DNA from: Arthrobacter sp. SLBN-112
Lineage (GTDB): Bacteria > Actinomycetota > Actinomycetes > Actinomycetales > Micrococcaceae
Assembly (NCBI RefSeq): GCF_030944625.1
Contig: NZ_JAUSXY010000001.1
Span: forward strand, 496,001 to 560,000
DNA length: 64,000 nucleotides
Direction of reading: 5' to 3'
A program made the translations under genes and the position numbers. Positions 8,485 to 16,886 of this stretch are shown here, piece by piece. The notes under the pieces were generated by a model, which was given only the letters and a program-made list of their open reading frames with translations, was not told the origin of the DNA and did not search any database. Each line of letters begins with the position of its first letter. Position 1 is the first letter of the stretch.

Positions 8485-9984
8485 TCAGTGCCCGCCGTGC
8501 CCTGCCGCGGCGCCTGCGGTCTTGCGCATCATCGCGGACAGCACGACGGCGGCAAGGGCTATGACTGTTGCCGTCAGGAAGGCGGCGCTCATCCCGGCGA
8601 CGAGTCCCGACGTCGCACTCACCACCGCGAAGATGGACACCAGCAGCGCTGTGCCGGCAGCGCCGGCCACCTGCTGGGTAGTGCTCATGATCGCCGAGCC
8701 GTGCGAGTAGAGGTGCGGAGGCAGCGGGTTCAGCCCGGTGGTGAAGGCCGGAGTGAACAGCAGGGCCAGGCCGAAGCTCAGCCCGACGTGCAGGGTGATG
8801 ATCCACCAAACCGCAGTGCCGGCGTCGAGCATTGAAAACTGCCAGAGCGTCACCACCATCAGGATGGACCCGGTCACGGTGAGCGGCAACGGGCCCACCT
8901 TGTCGAACGCACGTCCGATCACCGGGCCAAGCAGGCCCATCGCCAGGCCGCCGGGGAGCAGCGCCAGTCCGGTTTCCAGCGAGCCAAGGCCGCGGACTTC
9001 CTGCAGGTAGAGCGGCAGCAGGATGACCCCGCCGAACAAGGCCATCATGGCCACCACCATCAGCAGGACCGAGACGGTGAACATCCGGAAGTTGAAGGCG
9101 CGCAGGTCCAGCAGCGGCGCGGCAGCCTTCTGCAGGCGGAGCTGGCGGAGGACGAAAACCGTCAGGGCAGCCACGCCGATGACCAGGGCTCCGATGGCTG
9201 CGGCGCCGGGACCGGCCTGGCCGCCATGGCCGCCGCCGATCTGGCTGAGCCCGTAGACCAGGCCGCCGAAAGCCGGGACGGTGAGGAGCACGGAGAAGAA
9301 GTCCAGTTTGGTCTTTTCCGTCTCGCCCACGTTGGTGAGGAACTTCGCGCCGATGGCCAGGGCCGCGAGGGCCACCGGCAGCACGAACACGAACATGAAG
9401 CGCCAGGTGAAGTGCTCAAGGATCAGCCCGGAAACGGTGGGGCCCATGGCGGGGGCAACCGAAATGGCGATGCTGACATTGCCCATGACGGCGCCGCGCT
9501 TGGCCAGCGGGACCAAGGTGAGGATGGTGGTCATCAGCAGCGGGAGCATGATGGCGGTGCCGCCGGCCTGGACGATGCGTGCCAGCAGCAGGACTTCAAA
9601 CCCGGGAGCCACCGCCGCCAGCGCGGTACCGCCGGTAAACAGGCCCATGGCCAGCATGAATACGGCCCGGGTGGACAGGCTTTGCAGGATGAAGCCCGTG
9701 GTGGGGATGACCACGGCCATGGTGAGCATGAAGCCGGTGGACAGCCACTGGACGGTGGGCGCGTCCACGCGGAGGTCCACCATGAGCCGCTGCAGGGCGA
9801 CATTCATGATGGTCTCGTTGAGGATCACCACGAACGTCGCCACCAGCAGGGTGCTGATGATGGTCACCGACTCCCGGGACATCTTCTCCGGCGCAGCGGG
9901 CAGGGTGTCTGCCCGGGGTTCCGCGAGGGTTCCTTCGACCGGAACGGGCTGGCCGCCGGCGTTGGGAGAGATTTCGGTAGACAT
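8485..9984 (-). CDS. MFS multidrug efflux transporter, DHA2 (EmrB/QacA) type
   Basis: 499 residues starting at ATG 9984, preceded by GGGGGAA; the open frame continues upstream but without a plausible start. The protein has a polar N-terminal tail of about 45 residues, then about 14 hydrophobic segments, as in the DHA2 drug:proton antiporters. Motif A-like and motif C-like elements can be seen (VAPAMGPTVSGLILEHFTWR). It probably exports hydrophobic drugs or dyes; the substrate is unknown. It stands alone, convergent with the hydrolase at 7620, in the accessory insert. No regulator is adjacent. Confidence 0.87.
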   Translation of the reverse strand: MSTEISPNAGGQPVPVEGTLAEPRADTLPAAPEKMSRESVTIISTLLVATFVVILNETIMNVALQRLMVDLRVDAPTVQWLSTGFMLTMAVVIPTTGFILQSLSTRAVFMLAMGLFTGGTALAAVAPGFEVLLLARIVQAGGTAIMLPLLMTTILTLVPLAKRGAVMGNVSIAISVAPAMGPTVSGLILEHFTWRFMFVFVLPVALAALAIGAKFLTNVGETEKTKLDFFSVLLTVPAFGGLVYGLSQIGGGHGGQAGPGAAAIGALVIGVAALTVFVLRQLRLQKAAAPLLDLRAFNFRMFTVSVLLMVVAMMALFGGVILLPLYLQEVRGLGSLETGLALLPGGLAMGLLGPVIGRAFDKVGPLPLTVTGSILMVVTLWQFSMLDAGTAVWWIITLHVGLSFGLALLFTPAFTTGLNPLPPHLYSHGSAIMSTTQQVAGAAGTALLVSIFAVVSATSGLVAGMSAAFLTATVIALAAVVLSAMMRKTAGAAAGHGGH

Positions 9985-10111
9985 GGGTGTTCCCCCAGGG
10001 GTTCTTGGAGTGATGCGCGGTCGGCGCCGCTGCAGATGCCAACACTCTACCCGTTGGAGTAATTCCCCGGCACGGGTAATTCTCCCAAATCCTGAGGGAA
10101 CAGTTGGGGTC

Positions 10112-10678
10112 TTAGGCCGTCTGGCCCGCGTGCTCCCCTTCGGAGATCTCTTCCACCAGCTTGTTGTTGAAGGCCGGGAGGTCATCCGGGTTCCGGCTTG
10201 TCACCAGGCCCTGGTCCACCACCACTTCCTGGTCCGTCCAGTTGGCGCCGGCATTCTTCAGGTCCGTCTCAAGGGTGAAGTAGGACGTGACGTTGCGGCC
10301 CTTGATGACTCCTGCATCAATCAGCAGCCATGGCCCGTGGCAGATGGACGCCACCGGCTTGTGCTGTTCAAAGAAGCTGCGCGTGAAGCTCTGCGCGTCC
10401 TTGTCCACGCGCAGATGATCCGCGTTGACGACGCCGCCGGGAAGGACCAGTGCGTCATAGTCGGAGGCGTTTGCTTCCGCCACCGTGAGGTCGACGTCGA
10501 AGGTGTCTCCCTTATCCGTGCCGTTGTAGCCCTGCAGCTTGCCGCTCTTGGGGGCCACCAGGGTAGGCTCGCCGCCGGCGTCCTTCACGGCCTGCCAGGG
10601 ACTGGTCAGCTCCACCTGCTCCACGCCGTCAGTCAGCAGGAATGCGACCTTCTTGCCTGCGATGCTGTGCTCGGACAT
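10112..10678 (-). CDS. DJ-1/PfpI family protein (type 1 glutamine amidotransferase-like)
   Basis: 188 residues, typical length for the PfpI/YhbO subgroup, which is linked to stress response and has been described as protease- or deglycase-like. The nucleophile elbow ASICHGPWLLIDAG has Cys113 followed by His114, and the acidic residue expected near the N-terminus is present (TDGVEQVE). Start MSEHSIAGKK has a GGAGGAA ribosome binding site. Transcribed in the same direction as the MFS gene, about 130 bases upstream of it; joint function is not evident. Confidence 0.88.
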   Translation of the reverse strand: MSEHSIAGKKVAFLLTDGVEQVELTSPWQAVKDAGGEPTLVAPKSGKLQGYNGTDKGDTFDVDLTVAEANASDYDALVLPGGVVNADHLRVDKDAQSFTRSFFEQHKPVASICHGPWLLIDAGVIKGRNVTSYFTLETDLKNAGANWTDQEVVVDQGLVTSRNPDDLPAFNNKLVEEISEGEHAGQTA

Positions 10679-11138
10679 TGTTCCTCCTCGCCTGAGGCGG
10701 ACCAGCAGCCTTACGGCGTACGGAGGTCCGCTTCCAGAGTTGATTTCCTGACGATTTCCAGCCTAGGAAAGGTGAAAGTAATAAGCAAGCTGACTATATT
10801 GGTTTATGCGCGCGATTTGGTGAGCCTGCGATGCGCTTCTCCATTTTCGACGCAGAGGTTCCTGGCCGCGCCCGACATATAGCGGGCGGAAAGGAACGGC
10901 TGCCTCGAAGGCGACCATGGGTTTCGTGGATAGATGTGGGTGTCGCAGGTAGATGTGGGTGTCGAAAAAGACCAAACCGCCCAATCGGGACCTTCGGACT
11001 CTGGTGCTGCGGGCTTAGGCAGCAATCAAGTACAGACAGAACCCGCTTTACGGCAGTAAGGTTTCACCTACGCGCAGTGCTCTCGAAGCCGCAGCGGCCA
11101 CCCCACGGGCCACTTCGGATTGGTGCAAGGAGGCCCCG
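10679..11138. other. 460-base non-coding region with a short tandem repeat
   Basis: No convincing gene on either strand; the open frames here lack ribosome binding sites. The region is less GC-rich near 10770-10810 than the coding DNA around it and contains a 15-base direct repeat (10931-10964). Its right end provides the strong AAGGAGG site of the 88-codon gene at 11139. It marks the boundary of the accessory insert next to panC. Confidence 0.5.
10931..10964. repeat. Two tandem copies of a 15-base repeat
   Basis: TAGATGTGGGTGTCG occurs at 10931-10945 and again at 10950-10964, a 19-base period. The function is unknown; it could be a slipped duplication or a paired protein-binding site. Confidence 0.7.
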
Positions 11139-11405
11139 ATGACAGTAGAGCGAATGTTCCAAGGCGTTCCGTCGGACCCGGACCCCTGGATGTCCGGCGA
11201 CACTCCTGAGGATGTCCGGCAGTTCGCCATCGAATCGCTCCGATGGCAAGCGCAGGAGATCATCGATGAGGTGCTCTGCAGCAAGGATCCGAGGGAAGAG
11301 TGGGTGCGGGACCGGCTCCGTGGGTGTGTGGCCAGGAATCCCGGGCGCCCGGAGCGCGCGCTCCTCGAGCAGCTCATGACCAGCCCGGACAAGTCCGGCT
11401 TGTAG
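11139..11405 (+). CDS. Conserved-looking hypothetical protein, 88 aa
   Basis: ATG at 11139 with a near-perfect AAGGAGG six bases upstream argues for a real gene. The protein is soluble, acidic and Trp-rich (SLRWQAQEIIDEVLCSKDPREEW), with no membrane segment, signal or recognised motif. The C-terminal half looks helical (ERALLEQLMTSPDKSG). It is convergent with panC, ending 66 bases from the panC stop. Function unknown. Confidence 0.6.
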   Translation: MTVERMFQGVPSDPDPWMSGDTPEDVRQFAIESLRWQAQEIIDEVLCSKDPREEWVRDRLRGCVARNPGRPERALLEQLMTSPDKSGL

Positions 11406-11471
11406 TCCGTACCAAATGTCGCCGGCGCTCCAGGCCTGCGCGGCAACCCGGGGAGCCTGGAACCCAGCGCT

Positions 11472-12401
11472 TCAGGAACTGAGCGGCATGTTGTCGATCA
11501 GCCGGACCGGGCCCACCTTGGCCGCGATGAGGGCCAGGGCGTCGCCACGGAAGGGAGTCTCCCTGCAGTTCTCCGCCAACGGCTCGAGCGTGCCCGGATC
11601 CACCACTTCGAAGTAGTCCAGTTCCACCAGCGGCTGGGACTCCACCAGGGCCAGCGCCGATTCAAGGTCCAGGGGCTCGTGGGCATTCGCACGCTCTTCC
11701 AGCAGCCGCAGTGCCCGGGACAGGACCAGCGCGGCGTCCCGCTGGTCATCGGACAGGAACCGGTTACGGCTGGACAACGCCAGCCCGTCCGCCGACCTCA
11801 CCGTGGGCACGCCGACGATCTCCACCGGGAAGTTCAGGTCCGCCGCCATCCGCCGCACCAGGGCCAGCTGCTGGGCGTCCTTCTGCCCAAAGTAGGCCCG
11901 GTACGCCGGCAGGCCACCGCCGGGGGAAGCTGCGCCCGCGGACCCGGCCGGAAGCCCTGTCGCCGGCATGCCATAGTGCAGCAGCTTCGCCACCACGGTC
12001 AACGCCCCGTCGAAATGGCCGGGCCGTGATGCGCCCTCCCATTTGTCGCCGAGGCGGCCGGAGGTGATCCGCACCAGCGGCTCCCCGCCGGGATAGACCT
12101 CCTCAACGGAGGGCGCGAAGGCCAGGTCCACGCCCTGTTCCTCCAGCAGGGCAAGGTCCGCGTCAAGCGTCCTTGGATAGCGGTCCAGGTCCACGGCGTC
12201 GCCGAACTGCAGGGGGTTGACGAAGATGCTCGCCACCACCACGTCATTGTCTTCGACGGCGGTACGCGCCAGCGCGGCATGGCCCTCGTGGAGTGCGCCC
12301 ATGGTGGGTACCAGCCCCTGTGAAGCGCCTCGCTTGGCGCTGAGGAGCCGGGCGTTCTCGGCGTGCAGGCCGGCGACGGTGGTGACGAGTTGAATGGACA
12401 T
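11472..12401 (-). CDS. panC: Pantothenate synthetase
   Basis: 309 residues. Joins pantoate and beta-alanine, using ATP, to make pantothenate for CoA. The ATP-binding HIGH-type motif is [10 protein letters not shown] (HEGH at 38-41); YFGQKDAQQ and SSRNRFLS are the family's pantoate- and ATP-binding segments. An insertion rich in Gly/Ala/Pro ([17 protein letters not shown]) sits before YFGQKDAQ. The ATG directly abuts the stop of the DUF2520 gene (TGAATG), so the two are translationally coupled. No panB or panD is in the window. Confidence 0.96.
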   Translation of the reverse strand: MSIQLVTTVAGLHAENARLLSAKRGASQGLVPTMGALHEGHAALARTAVEDNDVVVASIFVNPLQFGDAVDLDRYPRTLDADLALLEEQGVDLAFAPSVEEVYPGGEPLVRITSGRLGDKWEGASRPGHFDGALTVVAKLLHYGMPATGLPAGSAGAASPGGGLPAYRAYFGQKDAQQLALVRRMAADLNFPVEIVGVPTVRSADGLALSSRNRFLSDDQRDAALVLSRALRLLEERANAHEPLDLESALALVESQPLVELDYFEVVDPGTLEPLAENCRETPFRGDALALIAAKVGPVRLIDNMPLSS

Positions 12402-13295
12402 TCAGTCTTCCTTCGGATCGAGGGCCTCGCGCAGCCCCTTCAGCTGGTCGGGTTTGAGCAGTCCGCGGCCCTCCGCCCGCAGGGCTGTGGCCCGGGCCAT
12501 GGCAAGGTAGGCCTCCAGCACGTCACCGTGCCCGCCGCCGTCGAACTCCCGCAACGCCTCCGCGTGGGCCCGGACCGTCCCCACATCCCCGCGGGCCACC
12601 GGGCCGGTCAGTGCGGATTCCCCGGAGGCCAGCGCGTTTTCCAGCGTTGCCCGCAGCAACGGGCCCAGCATGCGCTCCGGCAGCTCCACCCCTACCTCGC
12701 GCAGCAGCTGTGACGCCTGCGCCACGAGGGTGGCCATGTGGTTGGAACCATGGGCCAGGGCAGCGTGGTAGAGGGTCCTGTCCGCTTCCGCGATGGCCAC
12801 CGGTTCCGCGCCCATCTCCACCACCAGGGCCTGGGCGATGGGCAGCATGGCGGCATCGGCCGTTACGCCGAAGGTGCAGTCCAGCAACCGGGTGAGGTCC
12901 AGGCTCATGCCAGTGAACGTCATGGCCGGGTGCAGGGCCAGCGGCACGGCACCGGCGGCGCGCACCGGATGCAGCACGCCCACGCCGAAGCGGCCGGAGG
13001 TGTGGGCCACCAGCTGGCCGGGCTGCCAGGCGCCGAGCTTCGCCAGCCCCTCCACGAGGCCCGGCAGGGCGTCGTCGGGCACGGCCAGCAGCACCAGTTC
13101 GGCGCGCTCCACGATGTCCTGCACCTCCAGGATGGGAACGCCCGGCAGGAGGGACCCGGCACGTTCACGGCTTGCGTCTGAGACCGCCGAGACCCCGACG
13201 ACGGCGTGCTCGGCAGCGCGCAAAGCCGCGCCGAGCACGGCTCCCACCTTGCCGGCGCCAATAATTCCGACGCCGAGGCGTCCGGGTTTAGCCAT
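12402..13295 (-). CDS. Rossmann-fold, DUF2520 domain protein (possible PanG-type ketopantoate reductase)
   Basis: 297 residues. An N-terminal Rossmann fold with GIIGAGKVGAVLG (about residues 10-22) should bind NAD(P); the C-terminal helical DUF2520 domain follows (ALAHGSNHMATLVAQA). DUF2520 proteins resemble ketopantoate reductases of the PanG kind, which make the pantoate that PanC uses. Zero-gap coupling to panC fits that role, but it is inference. It overlaps the upstream bPH2 gene by eight bases. An alternative is a dehydrogenase of unrelated function in the same operon. Confidence 0.85.
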   Translation of the reverse strand: MAKPGRLGVGIIGAGKVGAVLGAALRAAEHAVVGVSAVSDASRERAGSLLPGVPILEVQDIVERAELVLLAVPDDALPGLVEGLAKLGAWQPGQLVAHTSGRFGVGVLHPVRAAGAVPLALHPAMTFTGMSLDLTRLLDCTFGVTADAAMLPIAQALVVEMGAEPVAIAEADRTLYHAALAHGSNHMATLVAQASQLLREVGVELPERMLGPLLRATLENALASGESALTGPVARGDVGTVRAHAEALREFDGGGHGDVLEAYLAMARATALRAEGRGLLKPDQLKGLREALDPKED

Positions 13296-14907
13296 GCTGC
13301 TGGCCTTCCTGTTGGTAGGGGGTGCTCGCTTTCACAGGCCCCGTGGTGGTGGCTCCAGGGTCAACCACCAGTTCGGTTCCAAACGGGTGCAGCTGGTCAA
13401 CGGCCGGGGCAACCTGCCGCAGCCACTGCTCCGTGGCTTGCCGCTTCCGCGCCAGCCGGGCACGCGCGGACTGGTCGTTGAAGAGTTGCCGTGCCTCATC
13501 CAGCCCCGCCTGGGTCAGCCGCGGGGCGACGGGTCCGGCGGTGGTGTGCAGCACCAGGTCTGCCACCCGGAACCGCCGTGCCACGGGCCCCTGCTGCAAG
13601 GCCATCGACTGCGTTCGCTGGTGGGGAACCACCGCGAGCTCCCGCCACCAGCGACCGGAGCGGATCAACAGGGCCGTGTCCGTGGCGGCAAAGCCATTGC
13701 GGCGCCAGGCGAAGGGAGCCAGCAGCCACGCCCGCCGCGGCGTGGTGACGAACCCGCCGTCGGAATCCCGCCCCGTCAGGCCGGCTGCAAAAACCGCCGC
13801 GGGCTGGTCGGTTCCCGGGTCCGGCAGCACCAGGGAGAGCATGGCCAGGACGTCGGGCATCGTGCCCACGGGCAGGAGGATGGTCCTGGTATTGCCCTCG
13901 ACGGCGTTGCCGGACTGCCCGTAGCCGGCCACATTCACCTGCATCCGGTACCAGCCGAACGGGCGCCACAGCGGCGACTGGGCAACCTTCACGGCCTGGA
14001 TCCGGCCGGGCGGAAGGGTCTGCGTCTGGGTGTCCAGCAGGCCGTACCGCAGCCGGATACCGTCCGGCGAGACCGCAGCCCTGAAGTTGTAGCCCCGGTT
14101 GAAGTAATTCCAGTAGCCCGCCGCCAGGCCCAGGGCCGCCGGCACCAGGTAGAAGTAGAAGGCCCGGTTGTCCGTCACCGCGGACAACACCACGGAGGCG
14201 GCGCCGCCCACCACAACAAAGAAGCTCTGCTCACTGAGCAGCAGCGATCCAAGAAGGCGCGACGGCGGGACGGAAAGTACCGGGAATTCCGGCGCCTCGG
14301 GTGCGGGCCGGGACGGCTGTTCGGCCCCGGCAACGACGCCGGCTCCGGACGTGGCGACGGCTGCGGCACCCGACGCCCGGGACAGGATGGTGGCACGAAG
14401 TTGGCGCGCGTCGTCGATCTTGAGGTAGGCGAGCCGCACCGCGGACTCGCCCGCATCGGCCACCTCGAACTTGAGTTCGGCCAGGCCGAAGATGCGGGCC
14501 AGCAGCGGCTGCACGATGTCGATGGCCTGCACCCGGTCCAGCCGTGCCTGCCGGTGCTGGCGGAACAGCAGGCCGCTGGTGACCCGGACGTAGCCGCCGG
14601 ACACCTGGTATTTGGTGAAGTACCAGGTCAGCACGAATCCCAGCACCGCCATGGCCAGCACTGCTGCGCCACCGCCCAGGAGCCACGGGGCGCGCCGCGC
14701 CAGGCCTTCCTCGAAAACGGGCTGGCCCTGCAGGGCCCGTTCAAAGATGTCCCGGCCAAAGAAGAACGCAATGGCGGCAAGGGCAAACCAGCCCCTGACG
14801 AACGGCGAGGCGGGGTGCACACGCAGCCATCCGTCGTCGGACGCTGCAGCAGTGTCCCGGCCTGCCGCAGCAGACGGCCTGGCAGGCAGCTGGCCGTCAG
14901 CGGTCAC
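13288..14907 (-). CDS. Membrane protein with bacterial PH (bPH2) domains, YdbT-like
   Basis: 539 residues. Membrane segments near residues 35-55 and 75-95 and again mid-protein, separating bPH2/DUF304 repeats: YFTKYQVSGGYVRVTSGLLF and YNFRAAVSPDGIRLRYGLLD show the repeated pattern of a basic strand followed by GLL. The family is usually paired with a shorter YdbS-like partner, here the gene just upstream, with a four-base stop/start overlap. The role is unclear; they are thought to act at the membrane. Conserved position beside the fol cluster in many actinobacteria. Confidence 0.82.
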   Translation of the reverse strand: MTADGQLPARPSAAAGRDTAAASDDGWLRVHPASPFVRGWFALAAIAFFFGRDIFERALQGQPVFEEGLARRAPWLLGGGAAVLAMAVLGFVLTWYFTKYQVSGGYVRVTSGLLFRQHRQARLDRVQAIDIVQPLLARIFGLAELKFEVADAGESAVRLAYLKIDDARQLRATILSRASGAAAVATSGAGVVAGAEQPSRPAPEAPEFPVLSVPPSRLLGSLLLSEQSFFVVVGGAASVVLSAVTDNRAFYFYLVPAALGLAAGYWNYFNRGYNFRAAVSPDGIRLRYGLLDTQTQTLPPGRIQAVKVAQSPLWRPFGWYRMQVNVAGYGQSGNAVEGNTRTILLPVGTMPDVLAMLSLVLPDPGTDQPAAVFAAGLTGRDSDGGFVTTPRRAWLLAPFAWRRNGFAATDTALLIRSGRWWRELAVVPHQRTQSMALQQGPVARRFRVADLVLHTTAGPVAPRLTQAGLDEARQLFNDQSARARLARKRQATEQWLRQVAPAVDQLHPFGTELVVDPGATTTGPVKASTPYQQEGQQHG

Positions 14908-15416
14908 AGCCCGGCCAGCCTGGCTTCGCCGCGGGCAGTCAGTTCTTCCCTCAGCCGGGCGCCCTCAGCCGCAAGCAGGCCGGGAAGGCGGGCGTTGGTG
15001 CCGGGCGAGGCGGTGTGGAGTTTCAGCGTGCACAGGCCCAGGGCGCGCTCCACCGGCCCGACGGCGATATCCACATACTGCATGCGGCCATACGGCACGG
15101 CCATGGTGCGCTGGAAGAAGATGCCGCCCCTGACCAGCAGGTCCTCATCCCGTTCGGCGTAGCCGATAGCCCGGACCTGCCGCGGAATGAGCACCAGCCG
15201 CCACAAGGCCAGCACCAGCATGGCGGCCGGGACGGTCACGGCCAGCCACAGCGGCGGCCAGGACCACCAGCCGAGGAGGACAAACACCAGCGGAGCGGAC
15301 AGGACCAGCACCGCAACCAGGTTGCCCAGGGCCCATTCCGCCAGCCGTACCGTGACATACCGTGGTGACACCCGCTGCCAGGCAATACCGGGCGGGTCAA
15401 TCGCCTCGGTACGCAT
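14904..15416 (-). CDS. Membrane protein with bPH2 domain, YdbS-like
   Basis: 170 residues from ATG at 15416, chosen because GGGGAAGG sits five bases upstream; an in-frame start 18 codons earlier is possible. Two adjacent membrane segments (about residues 27-70) are followed by a bPH2 domain: YAERDEDLLVRGGIFFQRTM and VPYGRMQYVDI are typical of it. It overlaps the DUF3180 gene by 20 bases and the YdbT-like gene by four bases, so the three are one operon. Confidence 0.82.
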   Translation of the reverse strand: MRTEAIDPPGIAWQRVSPRYVTVRLAEWALGNLVAVLVLSAPLVFVLLGWWSWPPLWLAVTVPAAMLVLALWRLVLIPRQVRAIGYAERDEDLLVRGGIFFQRTMAVPYGRMQYVDIAVGPVERALGLCTLKLHTASPGTNARLPGLLAAEGARLREELTARGEARLAGL

Positions 15417-15942
15417 ATTCGCCTTCCCCGGCGGCCTCCCCGCGGGCAGGGCGGCCCTTGCCGTCGGCACTGTTGGTGTCGCCGTCCTCCGGGGGAATCC
15501 GGCAGAACCGCTCCACCAGCAGTCCCACCACGATCATCACCAGGCCGCCGCCGGCCATGGCCAGCGCCAGCCAGGTGATGCCCTGGTCGCTTCGCATGCT
15601 CCATATCCTCAACTGGTCCAGGAAGATGCCCACGTGCCAGCCCAGCAGAACCGTTCCGGCGTAGGCACACGCCTGGGCAAGGATCAGCGTCCGCGCAGCC
15701 AGCAGCGGATCCAGTTGGGTCTTCTTTGCCTTGCTGCCGGGCTTCTGGCTGTTGCGCCACCGCCAAACCCGGATGCCCAGGATCAACGTGATGATGACGA
15801 TGACGCCCATGGTGGCCAGCGCGGTGGCCGGAAGGACAGGCGTGGCAATGCCGTAGCGGCTGGTCACCACCGTCGCCGCCCAGCCCGCGATGGCAAGGAC
15901 GACGCCGATCAGCATCAGGCGCAGCGGGTTGATGGGCTTCAT
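15397..15942 (-). CDS. DUF3180 family membrane protein
   Basis: 181 residues with four membrane segments (about 9-29, 38-58, 85-105 and 123-145) and a Gly/Glu-rich cytosolic tail. DUF3180 proteins are actinobacterial and sit immediately after folK, as here (four-base overlap). Function is unknown. The start MKPINPLRLMLIG is the usual one. Confidence 0.88.
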   Translation of the reverse strand: MKPINPLRLMLIGVVLAIAGWAATVVTSRYGIATPVLPATALATMGVIVIITLILGIRVWRWRNSQKPGSKAKKTQLDPLLAARTLILAQACAYAGTVLLGWHVGIFLDQLRIWSMRSDQGITWLALAMAGGGLVMIVVGLLVERFCRIPPEDGDTNSADGKGRPARGEAAGEGEYAYRGD

Positions 15943-16484
15943 CGCGGCTCCACTGCTCCCGCCGTCGGCATCCCGTCGAAGTCCCCGAAACCGTCGAACG
16001 GGGCGAGATCGCCAAAGTCCTCGGCGCGGGCCGCCAGCGCGCTGATCCGCTCCCCGTCCAGGGTGGCGGCAGGTTCGATGAGCGACCAGGGATACAGGAC
16101 GAAGGCGCGCGTGGCAGCACGGGGATGCGGGAGGGTCAGTGCGGGATCGCCGCTGCGCAGGTCGCCGTAGGTGATGATGTCGACGTCGAGCGTCCGCGGC
16201 CCCCAGCGGACCTCGCGGACGCGGTGGTGCTTGTTCTCCACCGCCTGGCAGTGCTCCAGCAGGTCCTGCGGGCTCAGGCTGGTTTCCACGGTGATGACCA
16301 TGTTCAGGAAGTCCGGCTGGCCGGCCGGGCCGCCCACGGCCTTCGTTTGGACGATCGGGGACACGGCCAGGAGCCGGACTTCCGGCGGGTCAACCAGGTC
16401 GGCTACGGCTTCGGTCAGGGTTTCGTTCCGCTCGCCAAGGTTGCTGCCAAGGGCCAGCACGGCTTTGCTGTAGGTGCCGTTCAT
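15939..16484 (-). CDS. folK: 2-amino-4-hydroxy-6-hydroxymethyldihydropteridine diphosphokinase
   Basis: 181 residues from ATG 16484. Transfers pyrophosphate from ATP to hydroxymethyl-dihydropterin, the step before FolP. ALGSNLGER near the N-terminus and RWGPRTLDVDIITYGD with LPHPRAATRAFVLYP are HPPK signatures; the two Asp in DVDI bind magnesium. The ATG overlaps the folB stop (ATGA), giving translational coupling. The open frame extends upstream of 16484 inside folB, but that extension is not pteridine-kinase-like. Confidence 0.95.
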   Translation of the reverse strand: MNGTYSKAVLALGSNLGERNETLTEAVADLVDPPEVRLLAVSPIVQTKAVGGPAGQPDFLNMVITVETSLSPQDLLEHCQAVENKHHRVREVRWGPRTLDVDIITYGDLRSGDPALTLPHPRAATRAFVLYPWSLIEPAATLDGERISALAARAEDFGDLAPFDGFGDFDGMPTAGAVEPR

Positions 16485-16873
16485 GTCTGCTCCCCGGACA
16501 GGCCGCTGCCGGCGGGGATGCGGGTCCGGTGGACGGTCACGGCGACGTCGCCGAAGGGCACCTCGATGGGAGCCTGGGGCTTGTGCACGGTGATGTCCAC
16601 GGCCTGGAGCTTGAACTCGGAGAGAAGGCTGCCGGCAATCCGAACGGCCAGGGCCTCGATGAGGTTCAGTGGTTCCCCGGAGATCCATTCTGTAATACGC
16701 TGCGCCACCTCGCCGTAGTGCGCGGTGTCACGGACATCATCGGAGTCCGCCGCTGCGGTGAAGTCCAGGTAAAGCACCGCGTCCACCACAAAAGGCTGGC
16801 CCTCGCGGCGTTCAAAATCAAACACGCCGTGATGGCCGACGGCGGTCACACCCGTCAGCGTAATCCTGTCCAT
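16481..16873 (-). CDS. folB: Dihydroneopterin aldolase
   Basis: 130 residues from ATG 16873. Cleaves dihydroneopterin to hydroxymethyl-dihydropterin and glycolaldehyde. MDRITLTGVTAVGHHGVFDF, then ERREGQPFVVD, with VHKPQAPI near the C-terminus, are typical of the family, including the conserved Glu and Lys of the active site. It lies 13 bases from folP and overlaps folK by four bases. The reading frame is open far upstream inside folP, but that is antisense-like extension without similarity. Confidence 0.94.
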   Translation of the reverse strand: MDRITLTGVTAVGHHGVFDFERREGQPFVVDAVLYLDFTAAADSDDVRDTAHYGEVAQRITEWISGEPLNLIEALAVRIAGSLLSEFKLQAVDITVHKPQAPIEVPFGDVAVTVHRTRIPAGSGLSGEQT

Positions 16874-16886
16874 GGGTCCCCCGGCC

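Noticed and set aside
10831..11142. 103-codon plus-strand frame upstream of the 88-aa gene
   Set aside because: No ribosome binding site, crosses the direct repeat, and overlaps the strong start of the 88-aa gene in another frame.
12793..15162. 789-codon plus-strand frame opposite the DUF2520 and bPH2 genes
   Set aside because: Antisense shadow spanning several real genes, Arg/Pro/Gly-rich and without start signals.
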